From Streptosporangiales bacterium (GTDB lineage Bacteria; Actinomycetota; Actinomycetes; Streptosporangiales; Streptosporangiaceae): 42,196 nt of DNA. Position numbers and translations under genes: made by a program. Positions 1 to 7,434 of this stretch are shown piece after piece (the stretch's first letter is position 1; every line of letters begins with the position of its first letter). The stretch covers positions 1-42,196 of the forward strand of contig WHSL01000024.1 of the NCBI GenBank assembly GCA_009380095.1. Reading direction: 5' to 3'. The notes beneath the pieces were generated by a model. That model searched no databases, had not been told where the DNA came from, and was given only the letters and a program-made list of their open reading frames with translations.

Positions 1-24
1 GCAGAGCGGTGAAGGAGCTGGGAC

Positions 25-735
25 GTGAGCGATCAGGCGAGTGACGCCGCCAAGCCGAAGGCGCGCGACCTCAACAAGCTGATCCGGTACACGATGTGGT
101 CGGTGTTCCGGGTGCGGGACCTGTCCGCGCTGGACCGCGACCAGGTGGCCGCCGAGGTGGAGGAGCTCTTCGAGCAGGGCCGCGCCAAGGGCGTGACCAC
201 CCGCGGTGGCTACGACGTGCAGGGCTTCCGCGCCGACGCGGACTTCATGTTCTGGTGGATCGCGGAGACCTCGGACCAGCTGCAGGAGATGTACACGCGG
301 TTCCGCCGCACCGCGCTCGGCGCCGGCTGCGAGCCGGTGTGGTCGGTGATGGCGCTGCACCGCCCCGCGGAGTTCAACAAGAGCCACATCCCGGCGTTCC
401 TCGCCGAGGAGGAGCCCCGCCCGTTCGTCTGCGTCTATCCGTTCGTGCGCTCGTACGAGTGGTATCTGCTGGACCCGGCGGAGCGCCGGGAGATGCTCGC
501 CGAGCACGGGCAGATGGCGCGCGGCTATCCGGACGTGCGGGCCAACACGGTGCCGGCGTTCGCCCTCGGCGACTACGAGTGGATCCTCGCCTTCGAGGGC
601 GACGAGCTTTACCGCATCGTGGATCTGATGCGCCACCTGCGGGAGTCCCGCGCGCGCCGGCACGTGCGCGAGGAGGTGCCGTTCTTCACCGGCCGCCACC
701 GTTCGGTGCCGGAGCTCGTCGAAGCGCTGCCGTAG
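25..735 (+). CDS. hemQ: Coproheme decarboxylase / hydrogen peroxide-dependent heme synthase HemQ
   Basis: HemQ belongs to the chlorite-dismutase-like fold and performs the last step of the coproporphyrin-dependent heme pathway used by actinobacteria and firmicutes, decarboxylating coproheme to heme b in the cytoplasm. The 236-residue product has the usual family length. It shows the family core [13 protein letters not shown] around residue 138, where the catalytic tyrosine is expected, and a histidine in [10 protein letters not shown] (His161) at the position of the proximal heme ligand. The GTG start is preceded by AAGGAG at a good distance. The gene probably closes a heme operon whose earlier genes lie left of the window. 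It converges with the polymerase gene that follows. The assignment rests on motif recognition and length. Confidence 0.93.
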   Translation: MSDQASDAAKPKARDLNKLIRYTMWSVFRVRDLSALDRDQVAAEVEELFEQGRAKGVTTRGGYDVQGFRADADFMFWWIAETSDQLQEMYTRFRRTALGAGCEPVWSVMALHRPAEFNKSHIPAFLAEEEPRPFVCVYPFVRSYEWYLLDPAERREMLAEHGQMARGYPDVRANTVPAFALGDYEWILAFEGDELYRIVDLMRHLRESRARRHVREEVPFFTGRHRSVPELVEALP

Positions 736-749
736 CGGCCTCCTACGGC
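729..749. terminator. Hairpin across the hemQ stop codon
   Basis: GCCGTAG and CTACGGC form 7-bp arms around a 7-nt loop. The left arm contains the hemQ stop. The hairpin lies between two convergent genes and could end transcription from either side, but there is no U-run. Confidence 0.45.
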
Positions 750-754
750 GGCCG

Positions 755-1801
755 TCACTCGGCCGGCGCGGTGTTCTCCCAGTTCTGCGGGTTCTTCTTG
801 CTCGGCTGCACGCGCGGTGGCTCCCCGGGCATCTTGGGATAACTCGGCGGGTACGGCAGGTCGCCGAGCCCGTGGTCCCGCTCGTCGCGCGCGGACATCT
901 CCAGCAGCGGCTCCAGCGAGAACGCCCTGTCGTCGATGCCCGCGTGCACGTCCCCGAGCTCGGCGAACCGCTTCGGCACGGTGACGACGGTGAGGTCGTT
1001 CGGGTCCGTATCCGGCAGCTCGTCCCAGGTCAGCGGCGTGGAGACGGTGGCCATCGGCCGGGCGCGCACGCTGTAGGCGGAGGCGACCGTACGGTCCCGC
1101 GCGTTCTGGTTGTAGTCCATGAACACCCGGTCGCCGCGCTCCTCCTTCCACCACGCCGTGGTGGCGAGGTCGGGCGCGCGGCGTTCGACCTCCCGGAGCA
1201 ACGCGATGCCCGCCCGCCGTAGCTCGACGAACGACCAGCGCGGCTCGACCCGCAGGTAGACGTGGACACCGTGGCTGCCGGAGGTCTTCGGGTACATCAC
1301 GTAGCCGAGCTCGTCGGCGATCTCCCGCACCACCTGGGCGACCCGTACGGCCTCCGCGTACCCGGCGGTGCCGTGCGGATCCAGGTCGACGCGGAGCTCG
1401 TCGGGGTGCTCGGAGTCGCCACGGCGCAGCGGCAGCGGGTGGAAGTCGATGGTGCCGAGGTTGGCGCAGTACGCCACGTCCGCCAGCTCGGTGACGCACA
1501 GCGCGTCGGCGTGCCGCCCGCTGGGGAAGGTGACCTCCACGGTCTCGATCCAGTCCGGACGCTTGGCGGGGAAGCGCTTCTGGTAGATCGCGTCGGTGTG
1601 TACGCCGTCCGGGTGCCGCTTGAGGTACGTGGGCCGCCGGTCGAGGGCGCGCAGGATCCCCTCCCCGACGGACAGGTAGTACCGCACCAGGTCGAGCTTG
1701 GTGGCCCCCTGCTCAGGGAAGTACACCTTGTCCGGGTTGGTGACCTTGACGAGCCGTGGCCCCACCGGGACCTCGATGAACGGCGATGGCATGCATCGCA
1801 C
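755..1801 (-). CDS. Stand-alone LigD-type DNA polymerase (primase-polymerase; PolD1-like)
   Basis: This is the polymerase module of the bacterial non-homologous end-joining enzyme LigD, here a separate protein of 348 residues, as in mycobacterial PolD1. Such enzymes fill short gaps at DNA ends and favour ribonucleotides. Visible features are the opening VTNPDKVYFPEQGATKLDLVRYY, cited here only as the N-terminal family block at residues 20-42, the metal-binding pair Asp139/Asp141 in VDLDPHG, the block TSGSHGVHVY near 173-182, and Asp229 in FMDYNQN, probably the third catalytic acid. An alternative ATG lies three codons downstream at 1792. A small membrane-protein gene sits 15 bp upstream on the same strand. 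The partner ligase LigC is at 6303 on the other strand. No Ku gene is present in the window. Confidence 0.9.
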   Translation of the reverse strand: MRCMPSPFIEVPVGPRLVKVTNPDKVYFPEQGATKLDLVRYYLSVGEGILRALDRRPTYLKRHPDGVHTDAIYQKRFPAKRPDWIETVEVTFPSGRHADALCVTELADVAYCANLGTIDFHPLPLRRGDSEHPDELRVDLDPHGTAGYAEAVRVAQVVREIADELGYVMYPKTSGSHGVHVYLRVEPRWSFVELRRAGIALLREVERRAPDLATTAWWKEERGDRVFMDYNQNARDRTVASAYSVRARPMATVSTPLTWDELPDTDPNDLTVVTVPKRFAELGDVHAGIDDRAFSLEPLLEMSARDERDHGLGDLPYPPSYPKMPGEPPRVQPSKKNPQNWENTAPAE

Positions 1802-1816
1802 GCTACCCGGAGGAGG

Positions 1817-2209
1817 TCATCGCTGTCGCCCATGCCTCCGGCACGGCACGTGCCGGCTGCCGGCCACCGCCCAGCCGACGACCCCGAGCGAACCGAGCGC
1901 GAGGAGCAGCGCCAGCGCCAGGGACGGGCCGTTGTCGCCGTTCGGGCGGAAGAATTCCGCGAGCGAGTAGGCGGTCATCGCGGTCAGGACGAACATGCCG
2001 CTTCCGGCCAGCAGCAGCGCGCGCCGGAGCCGGCCGTCCCGCCACGGCCGCAGCCACGGCGGCGGGACCGGAGGGACGCGTCCGAGCGCGGGTAGTGCGG
2101 GCAGGGACGCCCGGTGACGTCCGAGCAGCCGTCCGGAGTGGTACGAGGTCCACATACGCAGGTAACCGAGACGCGTCAGGCGGTAGGTCCGCCCTGTCGC
2201 CACGAGCAT
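1817..2209 (-). CDS. Small predicted two-helix membrane protein, unknown
   Basis: The 130-residue product is not recognised. It has an Arg/Pro-rich first half and two hydrophobic stretches, around residues 64-86 (ALLLAGSGMFVLTAMTAYSL) and 96-116 (LALALLLALGSLGVVGWAVA), which fit a hairpin of two transmembrane helices with a short PNGDNGP turn. The C-terminus is basic. The ATG is preceded by a GGGGGGCGA stretch that could serve as a weak ribosome-binding site. It ends 15 bp before the polymerase gene on the same strand and may be co-transcribed with it. A longer frame reads through the same DNA on this strand from 2276, but its composition looks like a shadow. Confidence 0.55.
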   Translation of the reverse strand: MLVATGRTYRLTRLGYLRMWTSYHSGRLLGRHRASLPALPALGRVPPVPPPWLRPWRDGRLRRALLLAGSGMFVLTAMTAYSLAEFFRPNGDNGPSLALALLLALGSLGVVGWAVAGSRHVPCRRHGRQR

Positions 2210-2338
2210 CTTCGCCCCCCGACGAAATACGCGGGCATGTCGTTGTGTTGAGAAGTGTGATTACTGAGGCCGACATGTCAGATACCCGGCCAAGCGGCTT
2301 CGAACGTTGCTTTGTCGAGGGGGAGTAGCGTCGGAGGC

Positions 2339-2770
2339 ATGGACAACGGCCCAGAGCGCGAGCGGATCGCGATGACCGAGGACGAGTGGCGGGTGCGGCT
2401 CAGCCCGGAGGAGTTCCACGTCCTCCGCGAGGCCGGCACCGAGCGCCCCTGGAGCGGTGAGTACGTCGAGACCAAGTCCCCGGGCGTCTACCGGTGCCGC
2501 GCCTGCGGCGCCGAGCTGTTCCGCTCGGAGACCAAGTTCGACTCGCATTGCGGCTGGCCGAGCTTCTATGAGCCCCGGGAGGGTGACGCGGTCCGGCTGA
2601 CCGAGGACCGCGCGCTCGGGGTGCTCCGTACGGAGGTCCGCTGCGCCAACTGCGACAGCCACCTCGGCCACGTCTTCCACGGCGAGGGTTACCCCACGCC
2701 CACGGATGACCGATACTGCATCAACAGCATCAGCCTCACGCTCGACCCCCGGGCGCCCGACGCCGGCTGA
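2339..2770 (+). CDS. msrB: Peptide-methionine (R)-S-oxide reductase MsrB
   Basis: MsrB reduces the R epimer of methionine sulfoxide in proteins, a cytoplasmic oxidative-damage repair reaction using thioredoxin. The product has both zinc-binding pairs, CRACGAEL and [12 protein letters not shown], the HCGWPSF block, and the catalytic selenocysteine-equivalent Cys in [10 protein letters not shown]. The start is uncertain: ATG at 2339 has GGAGG only one base away, ATG at 2372 (MTEDEWRV) matches where family members usually begin, and an upstream TTG at 2312 is also open. The gene stands alone on the plus strand ahead of psd. Directly downstream lies a decayed copy of its own last codons (see 2855). 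Confidence 0.93.
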   Translation: MDNGPERERIAMTEDEWRVRLSPEEFHVLREAGTERPWSGEYVETKSPGVYRCRACGAELFRSETKFDSHCGWPSFYEPREGDAVRLTEDRALGVLRTEVRCANCDSHLGHVFHGEGYPTPTDDRYCINSISLTLDPRAPDAG

Positions 2771-2854
2771 GAACCGGCCGGCCGCGACGCGTCCCGGACA
2801 CTCTCCGTTGCGTCTGAACACGTATTCCGGCGAAGTACGCCCCGGGTAGCGATG

Positions 2855-2917
2855 GATGGCCGATACTGCATCAATTCGATCGCGCTGACGTTGGACCACG
2901 ACCCACCGAGCGAATAG
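2855..2917 (+). pseudogene. Remnant of a second msrB C-terminus
   Basis: Read in this frame, the DNA encodes DGRYCINSIALTLDHDPPSE and then TAG. This parallels the true MsrB ending [21 protein letters not shown], including the catalytic RYCINS block. The frame stays open a little upstream (TPRVAM) but carries no zinc-binding region. It is therefore a fragment, either of a tandem duplication that decayed or of a second msrB lost by deletion. The codons differ from the intact copy (for example TCG ATC GCG), so it is not a recent duplication. Confidence 0.75.
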
Positions 2918-2928
2918 AGTCCGTCCCC

Positions 2929-2973
2929 GTGTCCGTACGCGGACACACCGACCAGTCGTTCCGTACGGGACGA
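2929..2973. promoter_or_regulatory. Two adjacent inverted repeats upstream of psd
   Basis: GTGTCCG-TACG-CGGACAC (2929-2946) is a perfect 7-bp inverted repeat. Ten bases on, TCGTTCCGTACGGGACGA (2956-2973) is a near-perfect palindrome with one mismatched pair. Both lie within 65 bp of the psd start and could be operator half-sites or transcript hairpins. No known regulator matches by eye. Confidence 0.35.
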
Positions 2974-2991
2974 CGCTCACGAAAGCTCCCT

Positions 2992-3660
2992 ATGACCGAC
3001 CTCCCCACTGACGCGAACCCTCACGAGCCCAGGCCCCGTGCGGCCGTTCCCGGGCTCGCGCGGGGCTCCTCTCCGTGGCTGGCGCCCGCCTGGGGTTTGG
3101 CCGCGGCGTCGCTCCTGGCGACGCGGCGGTCCCGCCGGTGGGCCGCGGTGGCGGTGCCCGCCACCGGGCTCGCGGCCGTGATGACCTGGTTCTTCCGCGA
3201 CCCCGAGCGTGAGCCGGGGCGCGGGCGGGTGTTGTCGGCGGCCGACGGCGTGATCCAGTCGATCGACGCCTGCCCCGACGGGCGCACCCGGGTCGCGACG
3301 TTCATGAGCCCGCTCAACGTGCACGTCAACCGGGCGCCGGTGGCCGGGGTGGTGACCTCGATGCTGCGCCGCCCGGGCGGCTACCGGCCCGCGTTCGACA
3401 AGGACAGCGAGCACAACGAGCGCGTGGTGTGGCACTTCGACACGGAGTTCGGCGACGTGGAGATGGTCCAGATCGCGGGTGCGCTGGCGCGCCGCATCAT
3501 CCCCTACACCACCCCGGGGGAGAAGGTCGGGCAGGCGGATCGGGTCGGGCTGATCAGATTCGGCTCACGGGTGGACATCTATCTTCCGGTAGGCATCGCT
3601 CCCGCGGTCCGCGTCGGGCAGCGCGTAGAGGCAGGACGGACCCGTTTTGATCGGGATTGA
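2992..3660 (+). CDS. psd: Phosphatidylserine decarboxylase (short Psd type)
   Basis: Psd decarboxylates phosphatidylserine to phosphatidylethanolamine at the membrane. The 222-residue product is of the short type. It has an N-terminal hydrophobic region (residues about 30-65), the block ADGVIQSID, FMSPLNVHVNRAP, and the self-cleavage motif RFGSRVDIYLP, in which Ser192 would become the pyruvoyl group. The ATG at 2992 (MTDLPTD) was chosen; an upstream in-frame start at 2929 would place coding sequence over the inverted repeats and lacks a clear ribosome-binding site. It overlaps or abuts pssA, giving a two-gene phosphatidylethanolamine operon in the usual actinobacterial order. Confidence 0.93.
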   Translation: MTDLPTDANPHEPRPRAAVPGLARGSSPWLAPAWGLAAASLLATRRSRRWAAVAVPATGLAAVMTWFFRDPEREPGRGRVLSAADGVIQSIDACPDGRTRVATFMSPLNVHVNRAPVAGVVTSMLRRPGGYRPAFDKDSEHNERVVWHFDTEFGDVEMVQIAGALARRIIPYTTPGEKVGQADRVGLIRFGSRVDIYLPVGIAPAVRVGQRVEAGRTRFDRD

Positions 3661-4531
3661 CCGACGGCGCCGCCGCATCGCATCCCCGCAGGCTCCGGAC
3701 AGCGCCACCATGGGCGACAGCGCACTGAACGACAGAACCCTGGACGGCCGGGCCGTGGACGACCTCGACGCCGCCGACAGCGGCCGGGTCCGCCTCTCGG
3801 TGGCGGACTACTTCACACTCGGCAACGCGCTCTGCGGCTTCATGGCGGTGTGCCGGCTCGCGGCCGCGCAGCTGGAGCAGTTCACGCACGGCGGCGTGGT
3901 CCCGCTGAACCGGCGCGACCTTGCCGCCGCCGTGGTGTTCCTGCTGGTCGCCGCGGTCTGCGACCTGTTCGACGGGAAGGTGGCGCGGCGCTACGGCGGC
4001 AGCCGCATGGGCGCCGAGCTGGACAACCTGGCGGACGCCATCAGCTTCGGCTTCGCCCCCGCGTTCTTCGTCATCACCTGGGGGGTGTTCGCGGGCGACC
4101 GGGACGCCGGGCTGTCCGTCATCGCGGCCGTCGCGGTGCTGCTGGCGGTCGTCGTACGGCTGGCGAGATTTGCCACGCAGCCGCCGGGTCAGACCTATTT
4201 CACCGGGCTGCCCGCACCGCTCGGCGCGATGACCGTGGTGGCGATCGTGCTGTTGTCGCCGCCGCCGGTGGCCGGCGTGCCGGCGATCATCTTCGTGGCC
4301 TGGCTGATGGTGAGCCGGCTCGAGTACCCCAAGCCCAGCGGGAACCTCGCCGCGGCCGTGCTGGTGTGGATCTTCGCGAGCGTGGGCTGCCTCAGCGCGT
4401 GGGCGCTGGACCTGCCGTTCGGTGACGTGCTGCTGTTCTCCGGGGCCGGCCTGGTGCTGCTCCTGGTGGTCATGGTCCCGCTCTACACGCTGCTGGCCCG
4501 CCGGGGCGGCCCGGAGGCCGACGAGCTGTAG
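3647..4531 (+). CDS. pssA: CDP-diacylglycerol-serine O-phosphatidyltransferase
   Basis: PssA condenses CDP-diacylglycerol with serine to give phosphatidylserine, the substrate of Psd encoded just before it. The CDP-alcohol phosphotransferase signature DG-x2-AR-x8-G-x3-D-x3-D is complete: DGKVARRYGGSRMGAELDNL and the following AD. Several hydrophobic helices follow through residue 285. Two starts are possible. TTG at 3647 overlaps the end of psd and has AGGCAGGACGGA upstream, favouring translational coupling. ATG at 3710 (MGDSALND) would leave a 49-bp gap with a weaker site. The longer form is given. The first 40 residues are hydrophilic in either case and not conserved family sequence. Confidence 0.92.
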   Translation: MIGIDRRRRRIASPQAPDSATMGDSALNDRTLDGRAVDDLDAADSGRVRLSVADYFTLGNALCGFMAVCRLAAAQLEQFTHGGVVPLNRRDLAAAVVFLLVAAVCDLFDGKVARRYGGSRMGAELDNLADAISFGFAPAFFVITWGVFAGDRDAGLSVIAAVAVLLAVVVRLARFATQPPGQTYFTGLPAPLGAMTVVAIVLLSPPPVAGVPAIIFVAWLMVSRLEYPKPSGNLAAAVLVWIFASVGCLSAWALDLPFGDVLLFSGAGLVLLLVVMVPLYTLLARRGGPEADEL

Positions 4532-4539
4532 ACCGCCGG

Positions 4540-4569
4540 CCCGCCAACCCGCCACCCGCCAACCCGCCG
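4540..4569. repeat. 15-bp tandem duplication behind pssA
   Basis: CCCGCCAACCCGCCA is followed directly by CCCGCCAACCCGCCG. The repeat starts nine bases after the pssA stop. The remaining DNA up to 4690 is GC-rich with no gene seen. Confidence 0.6.
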
Positions 4570-4689
4570 GCCTGCCGGTGGCTGGGCTGTGGGCCGTGCG
4601 GGCCGTGCATCGTGTCGGGCGACGGACCGGTGGCCGTCCTCCACCGGCCCGCCGCGACCGGGCCCTCCTCCACCGGGCCCGTACCCGGG

Positions 4690-4977
4690 TCAGCGCCGGC
4701 CGCCGCCCTCTTCGGCGGCCAGCACCCGGGCGATCCTGTCCGCAGCCTCGTCGATCTCCTCCGCAGGAGCGATCCGCTGCGCCCACGGCCACCAGAACCA
4801 CCAGGTGCCGTCCTGCGCCCGCGCGCACACCACCCAGTCGGCGAGCATGGGCGCGGCGAGGTTGTGCACCCGCAGGTGCGGTGGCCCGTCTCCGGGGGCG
4901 TACAGCCGGGCGCCGAACCCGCGCTCGCTCAGCGCGTCGCTCAGCCGCTCCAGGTGACCGAGTCGTTCGTCCGCCAT
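4690..4977 (-). CDS. Small conserved hypothetical protein next to a GntR regulator
   Basis: The 95-residue product is not assigned to a function. It is soluble, with a predicted helix at residues 1-20, a beta-rich centre containing PPHLRVHNLAAPMLADWVVC, the aromatic run WWFWWPWAQRI (residues about 59-69) and a closing amphipathic helix AEEIDEAADRIARVLAAEE. The layout resembles many small actinobacterial proteins that accompany a GntR-family gene. It lies 210 bp downstream of the GntR gene on the same strand. The gap contains two inverted repeats, one of which recurs upstream of the GntR gene, so it is the likely regulated target. A role in binding a small ligand is only a guess. Confidence 0.75.
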   Translation of the reverse strand: MADERLGHLERLSDALSERGFGARLYAPGDGPPHLRVHNLAAPMLADWVVCARAQDGTWWFWWPWAQRIAPAEEIDEAADRIARVLAAEEGGGRR

Positions 4978-5005
4978 CTGCCCCGGGCCGCCCCCATGTC
5001 GGCGC

Positions 5006-5022
5006 GCGTGACGGTGTCACGC
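5006..5022 (-). promoter_or_regulatory. Inverted repeat upstream of the small hypothetical gene
   Basis: GCGTGAC-GGT-GTCACGC is a perfect 7-3-7 inverted repeat, 29 bp upstream of the start at 4977. It differs from the CTCTNTAGAG site farther upstream and may be a second operator or a transcript hairpin. Confidence 0.4.
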
Positions 5023-5073
5023 ACGTGGCTGTCGCACATGTCTCGATGTCAATGTGAGGCCCGCGTACGAGCC

Positions 5074-5089
5074 GCCTCTCTAGAGAGGC
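5074..5089. promoter_or_regulatory. Perfect 16-bp palindrome, candidate GntR operator
   Basis: GCCTCTCTAGAGAGGC is fully self-complementary. It lies between the GntR gene and the small downstream gene. Its core CTCTCTAGAG recurs as CTCTGTAGAG upstream of the GntR gene at 6013-6022. GntR/HutC-type repressors bind short palindromes and usually control their own gene. Confidence 0.6.
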
Positions 5090-5187
5090 CACTCCAATAG
5101 CCGCATAGGCCAGATGCGAAGTCAATGCCGATGACCGCCATCGGCGCCCTGGTTGTCCGATTCGCGAAAGTGGGTAACCCCGGCCGG

Positions 5188-5985
5188 TCAGGCCTCGAAG
5201 TCGTACTGCAGGACGTACGCGGAGCCGTCCAGCACCATCTCGTTGACTTCGACCGGAGTGTGCTCGGCGGTGAGCGCGGTGCGGACCACGACGATCACCG
5301 GGGTGCCGGCGCCGAGGCCGAGGTCGGCCGCCTCCTCGGGGGCCGGCATGCGGGCGCAGATCTCCTCGGTGAAGTGCGCCGGCGCGTGCCCGAGCTCGGC
5401 GAGCCGGGCGTAGATGCCGCCGGGCCCGGAGTCGGCCTGGGTGATCGCGGTGCCCTCGGCGAGCACCGCCGGAAGGTACGACGTGGCGAGCTGGACGGGC
5501 CGTTCGTCCACGACGTAGCGGCGCCGCCGGACGCACACCCGTTCGCCCGGGCGCAGGTTGAGCGCGCGGGACACGTAGCCGGGGGGTTGCTCCTCGGCCA
5601 CCTCCACCCGATCCGGCCCGTACACCCGGCCCTTGGTGTCGGCCTCCCAGATGGCCCGGCCCGCCTCCCACATCTCACGGGAGAGCCGCGCCTGGCCGTG
5701 CCGGCGCAGCGGCCGGAACCTGCGCACGTACACCCCGGAGCCGCGGACGGCGATGGCGAGACCCTCGTTGATCAGCACCGAGAGCGCCTGGCGGGCCGTG
5801 GCGCGGGCCACGTTGTAGCGCTCCATCAGCGTGTTCTCGCCGGGAAGTCGTGCGCCGTCGGGGAGTTCGCCGCTGGTCACGGCGGTGCGCAACTCATCCG
5901 CGATCCGCCGGTAGACCGGGCCGGACTCGGCGTCCGCGGCCTGTCGGCCCTGCCGTCCCTTGCCGCCCGGGGTTGCCACGATCAT
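5188..5985 (-). CDS. GntR-family transcriptional regulator with UTRA domain (HutC type)
   Basis: The 265-residue protein has a winged helix-turn-helix at residues about 22-90 (PVYRRIADELRTAV, RLPGENTLMERYNVA, RATARQALSVLINEG), then a UTRA effector domain to the C-terminus, with ERVCVRRRRYVVDERPVQLA and TPVIVVVRTALTAEHTPVEV typical of HutC-type members. Such proteins repress promoters until a small ligand binds the UTRA domain. The ligand cannot be read from the sequence. A candidate operator lies 28 bp upstream of the start, and a second, fully palindromic form lies before the next gene, suggesting autoregulation and control of the small protein. The ATG is preceded by GGGGAGATG. Confidence 0.92.
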   Translation of the reverse strand: MIVATPGGKGRQGRQAADAESGPVYRRIADELRTAVTSGELPDGARLPGENTLMERYNVARATARQALSVLINEGLAIAVRGSGVYVRRFRPLRRHGQARLSREMWEAGRAIWEADTKGRVYGPDRVEVAEEQPPGYVSRALNLRPGERVCVRRRRYVVDERPVQLATSYLPAVLAEGTAITQADSGPGGIYARLAELGHAPAHFTEEICARMPAPEEAADLGLGAGTPVIVVVRTALTAEHTPVEVNEMVLDGSAYVLQYDFEA

Positions 5986-6302
5986 CTCCCCTCGGCCGCC
6001 TCCTGTACCGCCCTCTGTAGAGAAGTATCACGGTATAGGGCTCTACGTCCCTTATGCAGGCGACAGACCGTTGTCGGTCATACGCTACGCGTATGGATGA
6101 TTACTCGGAGCAACCGACCGGCCTACCCCCGTTCCGTTCTCACTATGACGGTACGCAGCCGTTACGCAACGGCGCCAGGGGCGGTACGGGCCGCCTGCGC
6201 CGGGAGCGAGACGGTTGCCGGATGTGGCCGATGTGCCGCCGCCGGCCCCGGGCCCGCGGCGCGGCGGGCTGAATGTCGGTGCCGTCGGGCACAATCAAGC
6301 GT
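5986..6302. other. Divergent intergenic region between the GntR gene and ligC
   Basis: About 317 bp with no gene that can be supported. It holds the candidate GntR operator (6013-6022) and a perfect inverted repeat CATACGC-TAC-GCGTATG (6079-6095), which could be a further operator facing ligC. An open frame of 72 codons from 6054 lacks a ribosome-binding site and recognisable content and is not called. Confidence 0.5.
6013..6022. promoter_or_regulatory. Candidate GntR autoregulatory operator
   Basis: CTCTGTAGAG matches the core of the palindrome at 5074-5089 in nine of ten bases and sits 28 bp upstream of the GntR start. Confidence 0.5.
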
Positions 6303-7382
6303 ATGGAACTGCCGGTCACTCCACCGATCGCCCCGATGCTGGCGAAACCGGTGAAACGCATCCCGGAGGGTCCCTACAGCTTCGAGCCCAAGTGGGACGG
6401 CTTCCGGTCGATCATCTTCCGTGACGGGGACGAGGTGGAGATCGGCAGCCGCAACGAGCGGCCGATGACCCGCTACTTCCCCGAGGTCGTCGCCGCCGTG
6501 CTGGAGCACCTGCCGCCCCGGTGCGTGATCGACGGCGAGATCGTCATCCCGGACGAGTCCGGGAAGCGGCTCGACTTCGAGGCGCTGCTGCAGCGCATCC
6601 ACCCGGCGGAGAGCCGGGTGAACCTGCTGGCCGAGCAGACGCCCGCGCACGTCGTGGCGTTCGACCTGCTCGCGCTGGGCGACACCGACTACATGGAGCG
6701 CCCGTTCGCGGAGCGCAGGGCCGCGCTGGCCGAGGCGCTCAAGGATGTCGGCGGGCCGATCTACCTGACGCCGGCCACCACCGACCACGCCCGGGCGGGG
6801 GAATGGTTCCAGGAGTTCGAGGGCGCCGGGCTCGACGGGCTCATCGCCAAGCCGCTGGACGGGGTGTACGAGCCCGACAAGCGCACCATGTACAAGATCA
6901 AGCACGAGCGCACCGCGGACTGCGTGGTGGCGGGCTACCGGGTGCACAAGAGCGGGCCCGACGCGATCGGCTCGCTGCTGCTCGGCCTCTACAACGACGC
7001 GGGCGACCTGGCCAGCGTGGGCGTGATCGGGGCGTTCCCGATGGCGCGCCGCAAGGAGCTCTTCACCGAGCTGCAGCCGCTGGTCACCGCGTTCGACGAG
7101 CACCCGTGGAACTGGGCGGCCCAGATGGCGGGCGGCCGCACCCCGCGCGAGGCGGAGCACAGCCGGTGGAACGCGGGGAAGGACCTGTCCTTCGTGCCGC
7201 TGCGCCCGGAGCGCGTGGTCGAGGTGCGGTACGACCACATGGAGGGCGTGCGGTTCCGGCACACCGCGCAGTTCGTCCGGTGGCGGCCGGACCGTGAGCC
7301 GCGATCCTGCACGTACGAGCAGCTGGAGGAGCCGGTCAACTTCGACCTCGGCGAGATCTTCGGATACACGCCGGAGGACTGA
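6303..7382 (+). CDS. ligC: ATP-dependent DNA ligase LigC
   Basis: The 359-residue product closely follows the layout of mycobacterial LigC, a ligase of the back-up end-joining machinery. The nucleotidyltransferase motif I is EPKWDGFRS with catalytic Lys30. Further blocks are GSRNERPMTRYFPE, VIDGEIVIP (motif III), DGLIAKP (motif IV), MYKIKH (motif V) and a C-terminal OB-fold region ending with VVEVRYDHMEGVRFRHTAQF. The ATG at 6303 was chosen over an upstream in-frame start because family members begin with this MELPVTPP-like sequence. In mycobacteria the LigC gene neighbours the PolD1 gene; here they are separated by about 4.5 kb of unrelated genes and still point away from each other. Confidence 0.93.
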   Translation: MELPVTPPIAPMLAKPVKRIPEGPYSFEPKWDGFRSIIFRDGDEVEIGSRNERPMTRYFPEVVAAVLEHLPPRCVIDGEIVIPDESGKRLDFEALLQRIHPAESRVNLLAEQTPAHVVAFDLLALGDTDYMERPFAERRAALAEALKDVGGPIYLTPATTDHARAGEWFQEFEGAGLDGLIAKPLDGVYEPDKRTMYKIKHERTADCVVAGYRVHKSGPDAIGSLLLGLYNDAGDLASVGVIGAFPMARRKELFTELQPLVTAFDEHPWNWAAQMAGGRTPREAEHSRWNAGKDLSFVPLRPERVVEVRYDHMEGVRFRHTAQFVRWRPDREPRSCTYEQLEEPVNFDLGEIFGYTPED

Positions 7383-7434
7383 CGCCGCACGATTGACGCC
7401 GGCCGATCGAGGCCCGGGGGGAGTGTCCGCGCGG

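Noticed and set aside
3554-5671. Minus-strand open frame of 705 codons
   Set aside because: It runs antisense through pssA and into the GntR gene, has low-complexity Arg/Gly/Ala/Pro sequence and no recognisable domain: a GC-rich shadow.
6054-6272. 72-codon frame upstream of ligC
   Set aside because: No ribosome-binding site, Arg-rich, covers an inverted repeat; more likely non-coding.
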